Source of the DNA: Bacteroides cutis | Lineage (GTDB): Bacteria > Bacteroidota > Bacteroidia > Bacteroidales > Bacteroidaceae | Direction of reading: 5' to 3' | Length of the DNA stretch: 64,000 nt | NCBI RefSeq assembly: GCF_900241005.1 | Contig: NZ_OEST01000001.1 | Coordinates: 372,001 to 436,000, forward strand | Part shown: one piece after another, positions 36,097 to 44,525 of the stretch | Position numbering within the stretch: position 1 is the first letter of the stretch | How the letters are laid out: every line of letters starts with the position of its first letter | Translations under genes and position numbers: made by a program | The notes under the pieces: model-generated | The model's input: only the letters and a program-made list of their open reading frames with translations | What the model was told of the DNA's origin: nothing | Database searches by the model: none

Positions 36097-36939
36097 TTAC
36101 TTTAAATCGGTAATCAAAGAGAAGTCCTGATCGCCATAATCCAGGTTCTCGCCACCCATACCCCATATAAAAGTATAATTATGAGTCGCAGCGGCAGAAT
36201 GGATAGACCATTCGGGAGACAAGACAGCCTGATCGCCCTTCATCCACACATGGCGTGTCTCGTCTACTTCACCCATAAAGTGGCAAATGGCATGTTCTTC
36301 GGGAATTTCAAAATAGAAGTAAGCTTCCATACGGCGGCTATGTACATGCGCAGGCATCGTATTCCATACACTGCCCGGAGCCAATTCCGTCATACCCATC
36401 TGCAACTGGCAGGTAGGCAACACCTGGTTCACTAACATCTTGTTGATGTTACGGTGATTAGAACCTTCCAAGCTACCCATTTCGGCAACTACAGCTTCTT
36501 TTTTCGTCACTCTCTTATCAGGATAGTTGCGATGAGCAGTCACGGAATTAAAATAGAACTTAGCGGGTTTGGCAGCATCCAGGCTCTCGAAAGTGACTTC
36601 ACGATCGCCCGAGCCCAAGTAAAGCGCCTCTTTATAATCAAGTTCGAACACAGCGTTTCCGGCTTTCACAATGCCGGGACCACCTACATTGAATATACCC
36701 ATTTCGCGACGGGTCAGAAAATAAGGAGCTTTCAGAGGATCGATAGCCTCAAGGCTCAGTACCTCGCCTGCCGGCATGGCACCACCTACCACCATACGGT
36801 CGTACATGGAATATACCATATTAACTTCGTTCGGGGAGAATACCTTCTCTATGAGGAAATCGCGACGTATTCTTTTTGTATCATAACTCTTCGCATCTTC
36901 GGGATGCGCGGCATAGCGAATTTCATAGTTCGTTTTCAT
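36097..36939 (-). CDS. kduI: 5-dehydro-4-deoxy-D-glucuronate isomerase
   Basis: 280 residues, normal length. The N-terminal YEIRYAAHPEDAKSYDTKRIR and cupin core TMPAHVHSRRMEAYFYF carry the zinc ligands HxH and Glu. A later EWSIHSAAATHNYTFIWGMGGEN supplies the fourth His. It isomerises the keto-uronate formed from 4,5-unsaturated uronates (the products of GH88/GH105) and heads the operon kduI-kduD-DUF4861-membrane protein. Promoter and palindrome are listed just upstream. Confidence 0.96.
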   Translation of the reverse strand: MKTNYEIRYAAHPEDAKSYDTKRIRRDFLIEKVFSPNEVNMVYSMYDRMVVGGAMPAGEVLSLEAIDPLKAPYFLTRREMGIFNVGGPGIVKAGNAVFELDYKEALYLGSGDREVTFESLDAAKPAKFYFNSVTAHRNYPDKRVTKKEAVVAEMGSLEGSNHRNINKMLVNQVLPTCQLQMGMTELAPGSVWNTMPAHVHSRRMEAYFYFEIPEEHAICHFMGEVDETRHVWMKGDQAVLSPEWSIHSAAATHNYTFIWGMGGENLDYGDQDFSLITDLK

Positions 36940-36986
36940 GATTTTATTACGTTTTAAGTTATAAAGTCAGTTACCTGATTGCACGT

Positions 36987-37000
36987 CGTTTACGTACACG
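36987..37000. promoter_or_regulatory. possible operator palindrome for kduI
   Basis: CGTTTACGTACACG, a 14-nt palindrome with one mismatch centred on TACGTA. It lies immediately after the kduI -7 box and would cover the transcription start, the place for a LacI-type repressor. No regulator gene is adjacent. Confidence 0.45.
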
Positions 37001-37003
37001 ATG

Positions 37004-37011
37004 CAAATGTA
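37004..37011 (-). promoter_or_regulatory. -7 box of the kduI promoter
   Basis: TACATTTG on the minus strand matches TAnnTTTG, 64 nt upstream of the kduI ATG. Divergent to the promoter of the MutS-like gene. Confidence 0.55.
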
Positions 37012-37087
37012 GCAAAAGAAAACGGCAATGCATTGCTTTTTTGTTCCAATTATCTGTCAATATTGTACAAAGAAAGAAAAAATCCAT

Positions 37088-37095
37088 TAGTTTTG
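37088..37095 (+). promoter_or_regulatory. -7 box of the MutS-like gene
   Basis: TAGTTTTG matches TAnnTTTG and lies 21 nt before the ATG at 37117, which supports that start over the in-frame ATG at 36979 that would precede the promoter. Confidence 0.6.
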
Positions 37096-37116
37096 CAATC
37101 AACCTACATAAAGAAA

Positions 37117-38625
37117 ATGAATAATCTATCTGAAATATCCGGATATCTCCATTTTAAGGAAAAACACGACAAGTTGATCTTACCGGCAAATTGTGCGGAA
37201 GATTTAAATCTGAATGAGTTATTTGGAAGGCTGGACAACTGCCACTCGTGCATAGGCCAGCAATATTTATATTATTTTCTATTATCCGGGAAAGATTCGG
37301 GCATGGGCAAACAGGAAAAACTCATCGCAACTTTATCTACCGATAGTGAACTACGTAACTTCCTGACAAAGACACTGGATAAGCTAAAACATCCGGATGC
37401 TTATTCCATAGCATCCATTCTGGAAAACCCGGTTATCAACATGTCCCAATGGGAGAAACGTTGTATTCAGATTTGCCGTTTTCTCCCTTTACTGTTTCTT
37501 GCCTTGCTGCTCATTAACCATTCGCTGATAATTCTTATTCCGCTTATCTGCTCATTCCTTGCAAATATTTTCCTGCACTATCACAACAAAGCTAAAATAC
37601 AAGAATACTACTTCTCCATTCCGCAGCTTCTTCAACTGATTAAAAAGGCGGAGCAATTGGCACAAAGACAGGAATTATCCGCCACCAGTCCTGAAATCGC
37701 AAACGACCTCAAAGTCGTGAAAGGACTGAAACGATATATCTCTTATTTCCGTTTCAACCTTCGCCTGGAGAGCGATATGGCTATTATAGCCTATCTCATC
37801 GCCGAACAAGTACGGATATTCTTTCTGTACGAAGCTTACGCAGTGTTTAGGACTTCCGACTTATTGAAAGACAAGATTTATGCCATCCACAACATTTACC
37901 GTTTCGTAGGTTTCCTTGATATGATTGTTTCTGTAACAGAACTTAGGGAAACATTACCTTACTACTGTCTACCCGGAAAGAACAGTGAAGGAGAACGGTT
38001 ACGTGCACAAGCGGTATATCATCCTTTAATAAAAGATTGCATAGCAAACGACCTTGTTTTGCATGACAAATCCGCACTGATAACCGGTTCGAACATGTCC
38101 GGTAAAACAAGTTTCATCCGTACCATCGGCATTAATCTATTGGCAGCCAAAGTTCTGGATACTTGTTTCGCCCGATGTTTTGAAATAGATACCGACTTGA
38201 TTTTACTCTCGTCCATCCGCCAGAACGACAACCTTGCAGAAGGCAAAAGTTACTTCATGCAAGAAGTTCTGACCATCAAAGATTTTGTCAACCAAAGCAA
38301 TGGTAATTGCATGTTCCTTTTGGATGAGTTATTCAAAGGCACCAATACCCAAGAAAGAATTGCCATCACGCAAGCCGTTCTTTCCTGGCTGGCAGAAAAA
38401 GGGAATTTAGTCCTCACCTCTTCACACGATATAAAACTTTCCAACCTTTTAAGTAACAATTACAAGTCATATCATTTCTGCGAGGCTGTAAAAGAAGATG
38501 TTTTATACTTTGACTACAAGCTAAAGACAGGAATTACAACAGAACGAAACGCCATCAAGTTATTGGAAAGTTGCGGATATCCTCCCGAACTGACTCGAAG
38601 CGCACACTTATATCTTTCCGATTAA
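37117..38625 (+). CDS. MutS-related ATPase with membrane helices
   Basis: About 502 residues from ATG 37117. The C-terminal half is the MutS ATPase: Walker A LITGSNMSGKTSFIRTIGIN, the SSIRQNDNLAEGKSYFMQE block, Walker B MFLLDELFKGTNTQER, and VLTSSHD. The N-terminal half is a shortened helical core without the mismatch-binding domain. It contains two adjacent hydrophobic helices (FLPLLFLALLLINHSLIILI and PLICSFLANIFL), so the protein is probably membrane-bound. That excludes a classical MutS role. Families like this are known in Bacteroidota, but I know of no assigned function. Confidence 0.85.
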   Translation: MNNLSEISGYLHFKEKHDKLILPANCAEDLNLNELFGRLDNCHSCIGQQYLYYFLLSGKDSGMGKQEKLIATLSTDSELRNFLTKTLDKLKHPDAYSIASILENPVINMSQWEKRCIQICRFLPLLFLALLLINHSLIILIPLICSFLANIFLHYHNKAKIQEYYFSIPQLLQLIKKAEQLAQRQELSATSPEIANDLKVVKGLKRYISYFRFNLRLESDMAIIAYLIAEQVRIFFLYEAYAVFRTSDLLKDKIYAIHNIYRFVGFLDMIVSVTELRETLPYYCLPGKNSEGERLRAQAVYHPLIKDCIANDLVLHDKSALITGSNMSGKTSFIRTIGINLLAAKVLDTCFARCFEIDTDLILLSSIRQNDNLAEGKSYFMQEVLTIKDFVNQSNGNCMFLLDELFKGTNTQERIAITQAVLSWLAEKGNLVLTSSHDIKLSNLLSNNYKSYHFCEAVKEDVLYFDYKLKTGITTERNAIKLLESCGYPPELTRSAHLYLSD

Positions 38626-38660
38626 ATCGGCCTACATTCCAACCTTTGTTTTAACGCTTG

Positions 38661-38742
38661 TGCCACCATATTGGCACAACTTTGCCTATTCGGTGGCACG
38701 ACCGTGCCAATTTAATGGCAATGCTGTGCCAATATGGTGGCA
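38661..38742. repeat. 18-bp perfect inverted repeat with nested palindrome
   Basis: TGCCACCATATTGGCACA (38661-38678) and TGTGCCAATATGGTGGCA (38725-38742), with TGGCAC-GACC-GTGCCA (38694-38709) between them. All arms reuse the GTGCCA/TGGCAC word, and ATTGGCAC and AATGGCAA variants also occur. It lies in the gap between the MutS-like gene and tRNA-Gln. Confidence 0.8.
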
Positions 38743-38762
38743 ATACCCATGGGTTAGAAAAC

Positions 38763-38794
38763 AAAAAGCTCCGACAATCATCGATTATCAGAGC
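38763..38794 (-). terminator. intrinsic terminator of tRNA-Gln
   Basis: On the minus strand GCTCTGATAATC pairs with GATTGTCGGAGC (12 bp, two G-U, 3-nt loop) and is followed by TTTTTG. It starts 8 nt after the tRNA 3' end. Confidence 0.85.
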
Positions 38795-38802
38795 CTTTCT
38801 TG

Positions 38803-38873
38803 TTGGACTACCAAGATTCGAACTTGGACAAACAGAACCAAAACCTGTTGTGCTACCATTACACCATAGTCCA
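38803..38873 (-). tRNA. tRNA-Gln (anticodon TTG)
   Basis: The minus strand folds as a cloverleaf of 71 nt: acceptor TGGACTA/TAGTCCA with discriminator A, D arm with GGTGTAATGGTAGCAC, anticodon stem-loop ACAGG-TTTTGGT-TCTGT (anticodon TTG, glutamine), T arm with GTTCGAATC. CCA is not encoded. It has its own -7 box and terminator, so it is a single-gene unit. Confidence 0.95.
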
Positions 38874-38903
38874 AACTTATGTGCTTTCTGTTAAAAAGCG
38901 GTG

Positions 38904-38911
38904 CAAAGATA
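38904..38911 (-). promoter_or_regulatory. -7 box of the tRNA-Gln promoter
   Basis: TATCTTTG on the minus strand, 30 nt upstream of the mature tRNA 5' end. Confidence 0.65.
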
Positions 38912-38920
38912 GAATTATAT

Positions 38921-38944
38921 CCCGAAATATGCAAATATTTCGGG
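38921..38944. terminator. hairpin between tyrS and tRNA-Gln
   Basis: CCCGAAATAT and ATATTTCGGG with a GCAA loop. It lies 22 nt after the tyrS stop, and T7 follows on the plus strand after 4 nt, so it probably works for both directions. Confidence 0.65.
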
Positions 38945-38965
38945 ACTATTTTTTTGTATCCCTTG

Positions 38966-40258
38966 TTATTTAGCAATAATCAAGTAATAATTCTTCTTGC
39001 CACGCTGCACCAGCAGGTATTTTTCATCCAACAAATCGGCAGTGGTAACTACCTGATCGAAAGCTGTCAGTTTCTCTTTGTTCAAAGAAATGCCACCACC
39101 TTGCACAAGCTTACGCATTTCGCCTTTAGAAGCGAATACAGGGGCATTGTCTACAAATAAATCAACTGCTTTCACCCCGGCCGACAATGCATCTTTGGAT
39201 ACCTCAAACTGAGGTACTCCTTCGAATACGGCAAGCAATGTGTCTTCATCCAATTTCTTCAAGGCATCGGAAGTAGCGTTACCGAAAAGTATGTTGGAAG
39301 CATCAACGGCCGCGTTGAAATCTTCTTCGGAATGAACCATAATGGTCACTTCCTTGGCCAGACGCTTTTGAAGGACACGCAGATGCGGAGCCGCTTCATG
39401 TTCGGCAATCAGCGCGTCAATTTCTTCTTTGGACAACGCCGTGAATATCTTGATGTAGCGGGCCGCATCGGCATCGCTCACGTTCAGCCAGAATTGATAG
39501 AATTTGTATGGAGAAGTATAACGAGGATCCAACCAGATGTTTCCGGATTCGGTCTTGCCGAACTTACCGCCGTCAGCTTTCGTAATCAGCGGGCTTGTCA
39601 AGGCAAATACCTCACCGCCATTAGTACGACGGATCAGCTCTGCTCCCGTAGTGATGTTGCCCCACTGGTCTGAACCACCCATCTGCAACTTACAACCTTT
39701 GGTTTCGTACAGATGCAAGAAGTCGTAGCCCTGCAACAGCTGATAAGTAAATTCCGTAAAAGAAAGACCGTCACGAGCCTCACCGTTCAAACGTTTCTTT
39801 ACAGAATCTTTAGCCATCATATAGTTTACGGTGATATGCTTGCCCACTTCCCGTGCAAAATCAAGGAAAGAGAAGTTTTTCATCCAATCATAGTTGTTTA
39901 CCAACTCAGCACGGTTAGGAGCATCCGATTCAAAGTCCAGGAATTTGCTCAACTGTTTCTTCATGCCTGCCATATTGCGTTGCAGCGTTTCTTCAGTAAG
40001 CAGATTACGCTCTGCCGATTTCCCTGAAGGATCACCAATCATACCCGTAGCTCCTCCAATCAATGCCAACGGTTTATGTCCGCAGCGTTGGAAATGACGC
40101 AATATCATCACACTGCAAAGATGTCCGATGTGCAAAGAGTCCGCAGTAGGGTCGAAACCGATATAAGCGGTAACTTGTTCCTTAGCCAGAAGTTCTTCTG
40201 TACCCGGCATCATATCGTGGAGCATGCCACGCCATTTTAATTCTTCTACAAAATTCAT
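38966..40258 (-). CDS. tyrS: tyrosyl-tRNA synthetase
   Basis: 430 residues, class I synthetase. The HIGH motif is [11 protein letters not shown] near 40-50. The tyrosine-binding area includes [12 protein letters not shown] and [14 protein letters not shown]. The KMSKS equivalent is KFGKT. The C-terminal S4-type RNA-binding domain ([16 protein letters not shown]) closes the protein. It charges tRNA-Tyr. It lies next to tRNA-Gln, with no functional link. Confidence 0.97.
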   Translation of the reverse strand: MNFVEELKWRGMLHDMMPGTEELLAKEQVTAYIGFDPTADSLHIGHLCSVMILRHFQRCGHKPLALIGGATGMIGDPSGKSAERNLLTEETLQRNMAGMKKQLSKFLDFESDAPNRAELVNNYDWMKNFSFLDFAREVGKHITVNYMMAKDSVKKRLNGEARDGLSFTEFTYQLLQGYDFLHLYETKGCKLQMGGSDQWGNITTGAELIRRTNGGEVFALTSPLITKADGGKFGKTESGNIWLDPRYTSPYKFYQFWLNVSDADAARYIKIFTALSKEEIDALIAEHEAAPHLRVLQKRLAKEVTIMVHSEEDFNAAVDASNILFGNATSDALKKLDEDTLLAVFEGVPQFEVSKDALSAGVKAVDLFVDNAPVFASKGEMRKLVQGGGISLNKEKLTAFDQVVTTADLLDEKYLLVQRGKKNYYLIIAK

Positions 40259-40335
40259 CGAATGATTACTGATTAATTATTTGATTTATACTTTGTAAGT
40301 GCAAAAGTACGACACTTTATCTGAACAAACAACTC

Positions 40336-41016
40336 TTATCGCTTAAAAAAGACTTTACCGATATTCTCCCGAATCGTTTCTTCAAGTTGTTCCAAGGATA
40401 TTCCACGTACTTTGGCAGCGCACTGATAAAGTTCGGTTATAGGTATCCTGCTTTCATCCGTCTCTAAGAAAAGGCGACCGGAAGGAATTGTGCGGAGCGC
40501 GTCCGCCTGATACTTTTCGCCAAAAGAGAGATAGAAACCATGACGGAGAAATTCCTGCGCTAAAGCAGGCTTCCCACGGAAACCATGAATAATCCAGGGA
40601 ACAGAAGGGCGTAAAGTTTGTTTTAGTTTCAACAATTCGTCTACGGCTCTCACTAAATGAATGATTAACGGCTTGCCTATCTCATCGGCAAGACGTGCCT
40701 GGTATTCAAAAACTTTTATTTGTACGTGGACGGGAGTATCGATAAGCTTATCCAACCCTGCCTCTCCTATTGCCAGCACCTGTGGATGAGCAACCAACTC
40801 GCGGGAAAACATTCGTTCGGCTTCATTCTGAATAGCCAACCGTCCGGCTTGCATACTATCCTCAAAAGATGAATGAACTCTCCAGGGATGTATGCCCACA
40901 GAATACCAGCCTCCTTCTTGAGGAGTAAATTCCTCAGGATAATAATTTACGATGGCCGTACCGGGTATTTGCAGTAAATTATGAGTATGTATATCGACGG
41001 GAACTATTGTCATCAA
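40336..41016 (-). CDS. TatD-family metal-dependent hydrolase
   Basis: 226 residues, a little shorter than the usual 260. PVDIHTHNL carries the first metal-binding His pair, AIGEAGLDKL the metal-binding Glu, LIIHLVRAVDELLKL a His, WIIHGFRGKPAL another, and LFLETDESRIPI the last Asp. The fold is a TIM-barrel nuclease/hydrolase, and the family acts on DNA ends or D-aminoacyl-tRNA-like substrates. ATG at 41013 is an equally good start. Confidence 0.88.
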   Translation of the reverse strand: MMTIVPVDIHTHNLLQIPGTAIVNYYPEEFTPQEGGWYSVGIHPWRVHSSFEDSMQAGRLAIQNEAERMFSRELVAHPQVLAIGEAGLDKLIDTPVHVQIKVFEYQARLADEIGKPLIIHLVRAVDELLKLKQTLRPSVPWIIHGFRGKPALAQEFLRHGFYLSFGEKYQADALRTIPSGRLFLETDESRIPITELYQCAAKVRGISLEQLEETIRENIGKVFFKR

Positions 41017-41061
41017 AAGAGAGGTTGCATTTAGTGGGAGAATGAATAATAAAGAAATTTA

Positions 41062-41283
41062 TCAAGGCACAGGATCGTATCCTGAACCTCCCCAAGGATG
41101 GCAACGCAAAATTCGCCTGATTGCCAGGTAAAGCCCTTTTAAAGGGCCATGTTTTTTGATCGCTTCAACAGCATATTGAGAACAGGTAGGAGTAAAACGG
41201 CACGAAGGAGAAATCATGGGAGAAATACACCTCTGATAAAAATAAATGGGAAGCAACAACAGATATGAAAGCAAACGTTTCAT
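41062..41283 (-). CDS. yidD: membrane protein insertion efficiency factor YidD
   Basis: 73 residues. An amphipathic N-terminus ([19 protein letters not shown]) is followed by [19 protein letters not shown] and [17 protein letters not shown], which are diagnostic of YidD. It helps YidC-dependent insertion at the inner membrane. It overlaps rnpA by 4 nt, the conserved bacterial order. Confidence 0.95.
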   Translation of the reverse strand: MKRLLSYLLLLPIYFYQRCISPMISPSCRFTPTCSQYAVEAIKKHGPLKGLYLAIRRILRCHPWGGSGYDPVP

Positions 41284-41750
41284 GGTTCTTGCACCGATTG
41301 AGTTTCCTCAGCTCCCATAGCAATCGCTTCAGCAGTTGCAACTGTTTCAACAACTTCCTCCTTTTCGATAGTTAAGATTTTCTCGGCAATGCGAGCCAAA
41401 GCGGTTTTCATTCTTTCTTCTATCACCGAGAAAGCCACCAAGTCATCCGACAAATAAATAAAAGCGACCGCCAACCGAATTTGCTTTTGAGCCAATACAT
41501 TCAATAGTTCCTGCTTATTCACACGGTACGCCTCACGTATCCGACGCTTCATACGGTTGCGTTTCACCGCCCGCTTGAAATGGCGTTTTGAGACACTGAC
41601 AAGGATGGAAACAGGTGCATCCAACTCCCCGACCGGCAGATATACCACACGCAAAGGAAAGACAGAAAACGAACGTGATCCGCCCGCAAACATCTTTTCT
41701 ATTACTTTTTTTCTATTGAGCCTTTCGGGCTTACGCAGGGTATTTGCCAC
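41280..41750 (-). CDS. rnpA: ribonuclease P protein component
   Basis: 156 residues. [46 protein letters not shown] contains the RNR motif (about 65-80) that binds the RNA subunit and 5' leader. The core ends near 125; an acidic, alanine-rich tail of about 30 residues ([19 protein letters not shown]) is beyond the usual length. It matures tRNA 5' ends together with RNase P RNA. Confidence 0.95.
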   Translation of the reverse strand: MANTLRKPERLNRKKVIEKMFAGGSRSFSVFPLRVVYLPVGELDAPVSILVSVSKRHFKRAVKRNRMKRRIREAYRVNKQELLNVLAQKQIRLAVAFIYLSDDLVAFSVIEERMKTALARIAEKILTIEKEEVVETVATAEAIAMGAEETQSVQEP

Positions 41751-41772
41751 TTATATAATTATGAGTTACATA

Positions 41773-41855
41773 TTACAAATTACGAATTACAAGATTACAG
41801 GAACATGACTCTCGCCACATATTTCCAGCCGTAACTTGTAATTCGTAATTTGTAA
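41773..41855. repeat. 21-bp perfect inverted repeat between rnpA and hemD
   Basis: The arm at 41773-41793 (TTACAAATTACGAATTACAA plus G) and its exact reverse complement at 41835-41855. It is built from the ATTACGAATTAC word common in Bacteroides intergenic DNA, just upstream of the rnpA start. Confidence 0.8.
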
Positions 41856-41866
41856 CTGTATAAGGT

Positions 41867-42619
41867 TTATTTTCCTTTATTATTCTCCTTGATAAACATA
41901 TCAAGTGCAGCCGTCATAGAAGGAGCCTGCACGCTGGGAGCTTCCAAGTCCAAACGAAGTCCGGCATCACGAACGGCTTGCGCAGTTGTTGAGCCAAATG
42001 TTCCGATTTTAATTTCTTTCTGCTCAAAGTTCGGGAAATTTTTCTTCAAGGAAGTTACACCTGCCGGACTGAAGAACACAAGCATGTCGTAATCAAACGC
42101 TTCATCAGGAGTAAAATCATTGCTCACTGTACGGTACATCACAACTTCCGTATGCTGAATCTTATTCTTATCCAATAGATTTTTGATTTCATCTGAATGT
42201 ACATCCGACATCGGCACGAGATATTTTTCAGTCTTATGCTTTACGATGGAGGGTAAAAGATCATCGAACTTTCCGGTATTTCCGAAAAAAATCTTGCGTT
42301 TGCGATATTGCACATATTTTTGAATATACAAAGCAATCGTTTCGGTCACACAAAAGTATTTCATGGTTTCCGGTATAGTCACTCTCAATTCCGTGCAAAG
42401 ATGGAAAAAGTGGTCAATGGCATGACGTGACGTGAAAATAACGGCAGTATGGTCCAATACAGAAACTTTTTGCTGTCTGAACTCTTTCGCGGAAAGGCTC
42501 TCCACTTTGATGAACGGGCGAAAATCTATTTTCACACCATACTTTTCGGCAATGTCGTAGTAAGGAGATTTCTCTGATGCCGGTTTCGGCTGCGACACAA
42601 GTACTTTCTTAATTTTCAA
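41867..42619 (-). CDS. hemD: uroporphyrinogen-III synthase
   Basis: 250 residues with the two-domain HemD fold: KVLVSQPKPASEKSPYYDIAEKYG at the N-terminus, VIFTSRHAIDHFF near 62, KYLVPMSDVHSDEIKNLL at the hinge, and MLVFFSPAGVTSLKKNFPNF near 182 with KIGTFGSTTAQAVRDAGL. It cyclises hydroxymethylbilane with inversion of ring D. Sequence identity to other HemDs is always low, so the call rests on pattern and on the DUF4271 neighbour. Confidence 0.88.
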   Translation of the reverse strand: MKIKKVLVSQPKPASEKSPYYDIAEKYGVKIDFRPFIKVESLSAKEFRQQKVSVLDHTAVIFTSRHAIDHFFHLCTELRVTIPETMKYFCVTETIALYIQKYVQYRKRKIFFGNTGKFDDLLPSIVKHKTEKYLVPMSDVHSDEIKNLLDKNKIQHTEVVMYRTVSNDFTPDEAFDYDMLVFFSPAGVTSLKKNFPNFEQKEIKIGTFGSTTAQAVRDAGLRLDLEAPSVQAPSMTAALDMFIKENNKGK

Positions 42620-42623
42620 TGTC

Positions 42624-43355
42624 CTAAAAATTTATTATCAAATAATCATTTAGTTGAATCATACCCCGATACAACATGAAACAAGGAATGATTTCAAGGG
42701 CACAAAAGTACAAAATTAAAAGCAAACCGCCACATAAATTGTTACAAAAAAGCTTTAACCACTTGTATAACATCAATATTTTAGTAAAAAAGGCTAAAAG
42801 CAATCCGATTATCATTGTAGACTGCAAATTCAAATCAAAATAGACAACGAACAGAGCAAAGGGGAAAAGGGCAAACCCCAAATAATAAAGTAGTGTAGAA
42901 TAAGACTCTAGCCAAAGAGTTGTTGTACCTTCGTCAAAAAAAATCCAACCTAAAAAAGAATATATCGCCCATTTCAGAAACAGATATACAAGACAGGTTC
43001 CGACATAAATTCCCAATAAAATGAAGGGCGGTACCCTCTGTACCAAATCGGGAATTGTATCATTAAAGTAATTGAACAAACAAACCCCCGCAAGTATACA
43101 GGTTTGTAAAATAAGCAAAAGTAAATATCGCATATCAGCAGCCGTAGAAGTAGCAAATATGCTGGTACGTTCGCGATGAAGCAGAAAATCTTTTACCAAC
43201 TGAAGCAAAAATTTACGGCTACGGGACAAGACATAAGCTGACAGGAAGAAACAACATAGCAGAATCACAGTAATGCCATCGTCCATTCTTGGAGAATAAG
43301 GAATAGGAATTCCTTCCGTCCCCGACACCATCCAAGCTATCAACAGGTTTATCAT
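42624..43355 (-). CDS. DUF4271 membrane protein
   Basis: 243 residues with about six to seven hydrophobic helices. A long first cytoplasmic or loop region (KFLLQLVKDFLLHRERTSIF) precedes LLLLILQTCILAGVCLFNYF. The Bacteroidota-specific DUF4271 family is regularly found beside hemD. It is 4 nt from hemD and overlaps the LOG-family gene by 4 nt, so all three are one operon. Function unknown. Confidence 0.82.
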   Translation of the reverse strand: MINLLIAWMVSGTEGIPIPYSPRMDDGITVILLCCFFLSAYVLSRSRKFLLQLVKDFLLHRERTSIFATSTAADMRYLLLLILQTCILAGVCLFNYFNDTIPDLVQRVPPFILLGIYVGTCLVYLFLKWAIYSFLGWIFFDEGTTTLWLESYSTLLYYLGFALFPFALFVVYFDLNLQSTMIIGLLLAFFTKILMLYKWLKLFCNNLCGGLLLILYFCALEIIPCFMLYRGMIQLNDYLIINF

Positions 43356-43939
43356 ATCGCTGCAAACTTACGGATAGAGACATCCCAAAGAGGAGTGCCA
43401 TACATCAACTCCACAGCTTCCTGCGGTGTCTGTGCCACATGCCAGATAGCGCCATGCTGCTCGCGCATAAAGTTTTCATCCACCGCTTTCCGGAGCATAT
43501 CAAGCAGAGGGTTAAAATAACCTTTCACATTCAGTATGATAATCGGATTCAGATAGAGCCCCAGCTGCTTCCAGGTGATGACTTCAAGCAGTTCCTCCAG
43601 TGTGCCGCATCCACCGGGCAAAGCAATAACAGCGTCACTTAGATCAGCCATCATCTTTTTACGTTCATGCATGCTTTCCACTTCAACAAGTTCGGTAAGT
43701 CCCGTATGATGCCAACCTTGTTCCACCATGAAACGGGGAATCACACCGGTCACTTCTCCCCCGGCAGCAATCACGGCATCGGCTACAGCAGACATGAGTC
43801 CCATATTCCCCGCACCGTTAACCAGGCGGATATGCTTTTCTCCCAACAGCCTCCCCAATTCACGCGCCACATCAAAATAAACCGGGTCAATCTTTGTGCT
43901 TGAGGCACTGTATACACATACGGAAGTTATCTTATTCAT
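43352..43939 (-). CDS. LOG-family TIGR00730 Rossmann protein (probable nucleoside 5'-monophosphate phosphoribohydrolase)
   Basis: 195 residues. RLVNGAGNMGLMSAVADAVIAAGG is the phosphate-binding region; the PGGCGTLEELLEVITWKQLG motif (PGGxGTxxE) near 108 defines the cytokinin-riboside-monophosphate hydrolase (LOG) family. It hydrolyses nucleotide monophosphates to free base and ribose 5-phosphate. Its bacterial role is probably nucleotide salvage. First gene of the three-gene operon with DUF4271 and hemD. Confidence 0.92.
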   Translation of the reverse strand: MNKITSVCVYSASSTKIDPVYFDVARELGRLLGEKHIRLVNGAGNMGLMSAVADAVIAAGGEVTGVIPRFMVEQGWHHTGLTELVEVESMHERKKMMADLSDAVIALPGGCGTLEELLEVITWKQLGLYLNPIIILNVKGYFNPLLDMLRKAVDENFMREQHGAIWHVAQTPQEAVELMYGTPLWDVSIRKFAAI

Positions 43940-44061
43940 CGTCTTACTCTATACCTTATATTATATGGGGACAAAGGTACATGATTTCAAGGAGATTTGA
44001 AATAAGAGATACAAAATTCAAACTTAAACAATGGAAGTTATCCCATTCTACTGATTTTTCC

Positions 44062-44069
44062 TAAATTTG
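44062..44069 (+). promoter_or_regulatory. -7 box of the DUF2809 gene
   Basis: TAAATTTG matches TAnnTTTG; the ATG follows 22 nt later. Confidence 0.5.
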
Positions 44070-44091
44070 CCCTAATTTAAAATCCCACCCT

Positions 44092-44499
44092 ATGAAATAC
44101 CGACGTTGGGCATATCTAGTTATTACTTTCCTTGTCATATTGACTGGCCTTGCTTCCCGGAGATACGGTGAACTGTTACCCGCATTCATTGCAAAATATG
44201 CCGGTGACACGCTTTGGGCCGTTATGGTTTATGGAGGATTACGTTTTCTTTTTCCTTCCGTATCTGTATTTACAGCTGCTATGAGTTCCTTACTCTTTGC
44301 TTATGGAATTGAAATCAGTCAACTATATCAAGCTGATTGGGCAAATGCCGTGCGAAACACTCCGCTTGGCTCATTGATTTTCGGACACGGTTTCCTATGG
44401 TCGGATATGATATGCTATACCGTTGGAATAGTGTTCTCTGCCACTATAGACTCTTACTTTTCTTCTTCTCGCCGGAAACTTCCATCCGGTAAGTTATGA
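44092..44499 (+). CDS. DUF2809 small membrane protein
   Basis: 135 residues with four membrane helices. The pattern TGLASRRYGELLPAFIAKYAGDTLWAVMVY and the acidic residue in GIEISQLYQADWANAVRNTPLG are typical of DUF2809. Function unknown. It is the last plus-strand gene before the minus-strand RHS locus. Confidence 0.85.
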   Translation: MKYRRWAYLVITFLVILTGLASRRYGELLPAFIAKYAGDTLWAVMVYGGLRFLFPSVSVFTAAMSSLLFAYGIEISQLYQADWANAVRNTPLGSLIFGHGFLWSDMICYTVGIVFSATIDSYFSSSRRKLPSGKL

Positions 44500-44525
44500 A
44501 TGCAAGGATTTTCAATCCCGACCGG

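Noticed and set aside
36979..37116. N-terminal extension of the MutS-like protein
   Set aside because: The extension precedes the -7 box at 37088 and has no conserved sequence.
38658..38894. Two plus-strand frames of 69-78 codons
   Set aside because: They run antisense through tRNA-Gln.
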